64,000 bases of DNA. Source: Balneolaceae bacterium UBA7797 (GTDB taxonomy: Bacteria; Bacteroidota; Rhodothermia; Balneolales; Balneolaceae). The notes beneath the pieces are model-generated. The model saw only the letters and a list, made by a program, of their open reading frames with translations. It ran no database searches and was not told the DNA's origin. The stretch covers positions 124,001 to 188,000 of the forward strand of contig DLCN01000009.1 in NCBI GenBank assembly GCA_002480645.1, written 5' to 3'. This document shows positions 61,395-64,000 of this stretch, one piece after another. The position numbers and the translations under genes are program-made. Every line of letters begins with the position of its first letter. The stretch's first letter is position 1.

Positions 61395-61835
61395 ATGAAA
61401 AAAGTAAACAAAATAATGATGGCTGCGGGGATAATGTTAGCAAGCAGCCTGATACTAAGCGCAGTAGCAACAGCAAGTACCAGTACTTCAGTTAGTGATG
61501 AAACAGTAATCATAACTCTGGCCGATACAAGTGAGGTGTATAACGTAGCTGAGAAAATGCCGGAACTTATCGGTGGCCTGGCTGAGGTATACAAAAATAT
61601 CGAATACCCAAAACTGGCATTACAAAATAACATTCAAGGCAGAGTTTTTCTGAGATTTATAGTGGATGAGAACGGACAGGTTAAAAACCCACAGATCCTG
61701 AAAGATATCGGAGCTGGTTGCGGACAGGCTGCGATCGAAGGTATACGAAAAGTGAAATTTAAGCCGGGCGAACAAGGTGGGAAAAAGGTAAGTGTGTATT
61801 ATTCACTACCGATTAATTTCCAGATCAAAGGATAG
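61395..61835 (+). CDS. Secreted stand-alone TonB C-terminal domain protein (second of a pair)
   Basis: The 146-residue paralogue of the upstream gene has a signal peptide (IMMAAGIMLASSLILSAVATA) and the same domain (MPELIGGLAEVYKNIEYP, GRVFLRFIVDENGQV, GCGQAAIEGIRKVKFKPG). The two mature domains are clearly similar, while the signal peptides differ, so this is a tandem duplication that has been kept. No separate promoter is visible, and the pair ends at one terminator, so both come from the 60839 promoter. Confidence 0.85.
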   Translation: MKKVNKIMMAAGIMLASSLILSAVATASTSTSVSDETVIITLADTSEVYNVAEKMPELIGGLAEVYKNIEYPKLALQNNIQGRVFLRFIVDENGQVKNPQILKDIGAGCGQAAIEGIRKVKFKPGEQGGKKVSVYYSLPINFQIKG

Positions 61836-61853
61836 ATCTCATCGAATTTTATT

Positions 61854-61888
61854 AAAAGCACTGCTGATCACCCGGCAGTGCTTTTTTT
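61854..61888 (+). terminator. Terminator after the secreted TonB-domain pair
   Basis: AAAAGCACTGC and GCAGTGCTTTT form an 11-bp stem with a 10-nt loop and a T-rich end. Confidence 0.9.
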
Positions 61889-61945
61889 ATGGATTCATAT
61901 CGTAAGTATCAAAAAATACTACCCAAATTTTGGTCGAAAAGCACT

Positions 61946-61972
61946 TAAGGAAACCCAAGGTATTACCGATAA
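61946..61972 (+). promoter_or_regulatory. Sigma-28-like promoter of the second cheW-MCP unit
   Basis: TAAG (61946-61949), 16 nt, CCGATAA (61966-61972), 30 nt before the cheW start. Confidence 0.7.
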
Positions 61973-62002
61973 AAAGGGAAACAACTCTAAAATGGATATG
62001 AA

Positions 62003-62515
62003 ATGGAAGGTTTAATGGTGAAAGAAAAAGCAAAAGAGAGCAAAGGTCACAATCTAACAGGCGGAAAGTTCCTCAGTTTCTTTTTAGGTGATGAAGAATA
62101 TGCCATTGATATTTTGAAAGTACAGGAGATCATTGGATTGATGCCGATCACTAAAGTGCCAAAAATGCCCGACTACATTGAGGGAGTTGTGAACCTGAGA
62201 GGGAAGATCATACCGGTAATGAATTTAAGAAGCCGGTTCGGCCTGCCAACCATCGCTAATACCGAAGAAACTGTGATGATCGTAGTTCAGGATGGAGCAC
62301 GGTTAACTGGCGTTCTGGTAGATAAAGTGTCTGAAGTGGTTGATGTAACCGACGCCCAGATAGAAGACGTGCCAGAATTCGGAATTCCGATCAACGACAA
62401 GTACCTGGCAGGTATTGGTAAGATCAATGAAACCGTAAAAATGATTTTAGATGCACATCGGGTGGTCTTTGAAATGCCCGAGCACGAAAAGGATACAGAA
62501 GAAATAGTAGCATAA
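62003..62515 (+). CDS. cheW: CheW adaptor (second)
   Basis: The 170-residue CheW has FLSFFLGDEEYAIDILKVQEIIGL, VPKMPDYIEGVVNLRGKIIPVMNLRSRF and LVDKVSEVVDV; it is close to the first CheW but has an extra acidic C-terminal tail (EHEKDTEEIVA). An alternative ATG at 62015 with GGAAGG 5 nt upstream may be the true start and would remove four residues. It is 19 nt upstream of the third MCP. Confidence 0.94.
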   Translation: MEGLMVKEKAKESKGHNLTGGKFLSFFLGDEEYAIDILKVQEIIGLMPITKVPKMPDYIEGVVNLRGKIIPVMNLRSRFGLPTIANTEETVMIVVQDGARLTGVLVDKVSEVVDVTDAQIEDVPEFGIPINDKYLAGIGKINETVKMILDAHRVVFEMPEHEKDTEEIVA

Positions 62516-62534
62516 AGATACAAACAGGATAGAT

Positions 62535-64000
62535 ATGGCAATCACAAAATTAAAATCAAGTGTCAATAAGTTTCAGTCGGTGAGTAATGACTGGACGATC
62601 GGAAAAAGGATCATGGTCCTTACCGCTGCTTCAACCATCATAACTTTGTTATTGGGTTCGGCCTCATTCTTTTCACTAAGAACATTAAAGAATGAATCGA
62701 AACTATTGTCAGATGCCTATTTGAACGAATGGGGATCAGCCGCAGCGTACGAACAAACTCTTCGCACAGTCGGCTATGAGTATATGCAATTCAGTCATAC
62801 CCACGACAGATCCTACATGGATAAAGCAGTAAGTCGTTTCGATAAATTAAATGGCGAGATCGAAGAATTAAAAGGATATATCGTAGAATTTGATCTGCCC
62901 GTACTGGAAAGTCAGATTGGGACATTCTCGGCTATAAATGATCAGTATCAGGAAACGATGCTGGAGTTTCTTGAGAATAATATGATGATCAGTACTATTA
63001 AGAATGAAGCTCTGGTGACTTCCAGAAAGCTGAATGACCGTCTGGATGATTATTTGAGTGATATGAGTGCGGACCGGATCAGTGAAATCGCCGGTATACA
63101 GTTTCTGATCACAGATTTTCAAAAACCATTACAAACCGAAGATGATCAGGATCTGAGTCAGTACCAGTCCATAATTAGTCAGTTGCGTGGTGCAAATACC
63201 AATCTGGCTACCATTCTGGCGACTACTTCCAGTTCATCCAGCACCTATGAGATCGTAAAAGACTCAAAAGATCTGTTACAAACCTATGTAGACCAGTTTG
63301 AAAATCTGGCTGATTACCGGGCAAGTGAAATTGAATCAGAGGAATTACTGATCAGAAAATATGAGGAAATCCTTGCTACAGCGATGGAAGTTAGTCAGGC
63401 CGCTGAAGATGCAGCCAGAGAAACAGCGCTCGCATCACAAAATAAGGCGAGTACCTTTAATTCGATCATCCTGATCATTGATGTTGTATTCGTGGTTGCT
63501 GCATTTGTTGTCGGATTATATACCCGTAACAACATCAATAAAGTTTTGGCCGGATTGATCGAGCGTCTATCTATTGGTTCTGAGCAAGTGAAAGCGTCAT
63601 CAACCGAACTCACCGGCTCCAGCCAGAGTCTGGCAGAAAGTGCCAGTGAACAGGCTGCCAGTCTTCAGGAAACTACTTCCTCTTTGGAAGAAATGGGATC
63701 ACAGATAAAGCAGACCGATGAGAATTCTACCGAGGCAGAGCTTGCCATGAATGAGGCTAAACCACTGGTAGAACGAGGGGTGGAAGCAATGGTCAGAATG
63801 AACAAGGCCATGAAAGAGATCAAGGATTCTTCCGACGAGACGTCCAAGATCATTAAAACGATCGATGATATTGCGTTCCAGACCAACCTGCTTGCCTTGA
63901 ATGCCGCAGTAGAAGCAGCACGTGCCGGTGAGGCAGGAAAAGGATTTGCAGTAGTTGCTGAAGAAGTTAGAAACCTGGCTCAGCGAAGTGCTGAAGCCGC
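62535..64000 (+). CDS. Methyl-accepting chemotaxis protein (third), truncated by the window end
   Basis: The frame is open from ATG 62535 to the last base (488 codons visible). It has a membrane helix at ~30-53, a ~260-residue helical sensor, a second helix (~311-333), then the adaptation helices and the tip (DIAFQTNLLALNAAVEAARAGEAGKGFAVVAEEV). The segment VKASSTELTGSSQSLAESASEQAASLQETTSSLEEMGSQI is nearly the same as in the first MCP, so the two share a recent cytoplasmic ancestor while their sensors differ. GGATAGATAT before the ATG gives a moderate SD. Confidence 0.93.
   Translation, partial: MAITKLKSSVNKFQSVSNDWTIGKRIMVLTAASTIITLLLGSASFFSLRTLKNESKLLSDAYLNEWGSAAAYEQTLRTVGYEYMQFSHTHDRSYMDKAVSRFDKLNGEIEELKGYIVEFDLPVLESQIGTFSAINDQYQETMLEFLENNMMISTIKNEALVTSRKLNDRLDDYLSDMSADRISEIAGIQFLITDFQKPLQTEDDQDLSQYQSIISQLRGANTNLATILATTSSSSSTYEIVKDSKDLLQTYVDQFENLADYRASEIESEELLIRKYEEILATAMEVSQAAEDAARETALASQNKASTFNSIILIIDVVFVVAAFVVGLYTRNNINKVLAGLIERLSIGSEQVKASSTELTGSSQSLAESASEQAASLQETTSSLEEMGSQIKQTDENSTEAELAMNEAKPLVERGVEAMVRMNKAMKEIKDSSDETSKIIKTIDDIAFQTNLLALNAAVEAARAGEAGKGFAVVAEEVRNLAQRSAEA

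Noticed and set aside
1..64000. tRNA, rRNA, CRISPR, transposase, integrase, phage or toxin-antitoxin genes
   Set aside because: Looked for across the window by motif and gene content; none seen. Base composition shows no obvious island boundary by eye.

Overview
The window looks like chromosome from a member of the Balneolota or a close relative in the Bacteroidota side of the FCB group. This is inferred from content, not from a marker gene. The clues are AT-rich DNA, a one-component beta-propeller/Y_Y_Y histidine kinase, a BlaR1-like protease carrying a TonB C-terminal domain, signal-peptide outer-membrane barrels, a likely TTTG/TAnnTTTG promoter, and a complete chemotaxis cluster under sigma-28-like promoters, which most Bacteroidota lack. 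No rRNA, tRNA, CRISPR array, insertion sequence or prophage was found. Nearly all sequence is coding.

Layout. 1-5.0 kb: tail of an M14 peptidase, then minus-strand housekeeping genes (a small membrane protein, two VOC proteins, DUF1801, a lipoprotein coupled to an M29 aminopeptidase, a lone ABC ATPase). 5.0-8.4 kb: a large acidic unknown protein followed by an acyl-CoA carboxylase beta subunit. 8.4-15.7 kb: GNAT, a hotdog thioesterase and a four-gene fatty-acid degradation operon (acyl-CoA synthetase, HAD/ECH fusion, thiolase, dienoyl-CoA-reductase-like SDR). 15.7-19.9 kb: minus-strand small proteins, an oxidoreductase-like protein, PspC and a BlaI/BlaR1-type pair with a clear operator dyad. 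19.9-26.0 kb: an FeS-type photolyase and a class II photolyase flanking barrel proteins, one of them broken, and two membrane proteins. 26.1-36.6 kb: a propeller kinase/LuxR regulator pair, rarA, a candidate minus-strand ncRNA, an OmpR/HK pair, an M1 peptidase and a receiver protein. 36.8-44.2 kb: a galactoside island (galK, LacI regulator, GH5-like enzyme, GH2 beta-galactosidase) with matching LacI-type operators before the regulator and the beta-galactosidase. 44.2-64 kb: a signalling and chemotaxis island.

The chemotaxis island is the most interesting part. It holds a hybrid kinase, a degenerate ChpT-like kinase, the operon cheY-cheX-cheA-cheR-cheD-orf68-cheY-cheX-cheB-cheY, three MCPs, two CheWs and two small secreted TonB-domain proteins. 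Eight sites with the geometry of a sigma-28 promoter (TAA-rich -35, 16 nt, then a 7-mer ending CGATAA) lie before these units, one on the minus strand for the hybrid kinase and one internal to the che operon. One of them drives no gene: it is followed about 125 nt later by a strong terminator, which suggests a motility-regulon small RNA. Another precedes the secreted TonB-domain pair, linking these proteins to chemotaxis for reasons not evident from known families.
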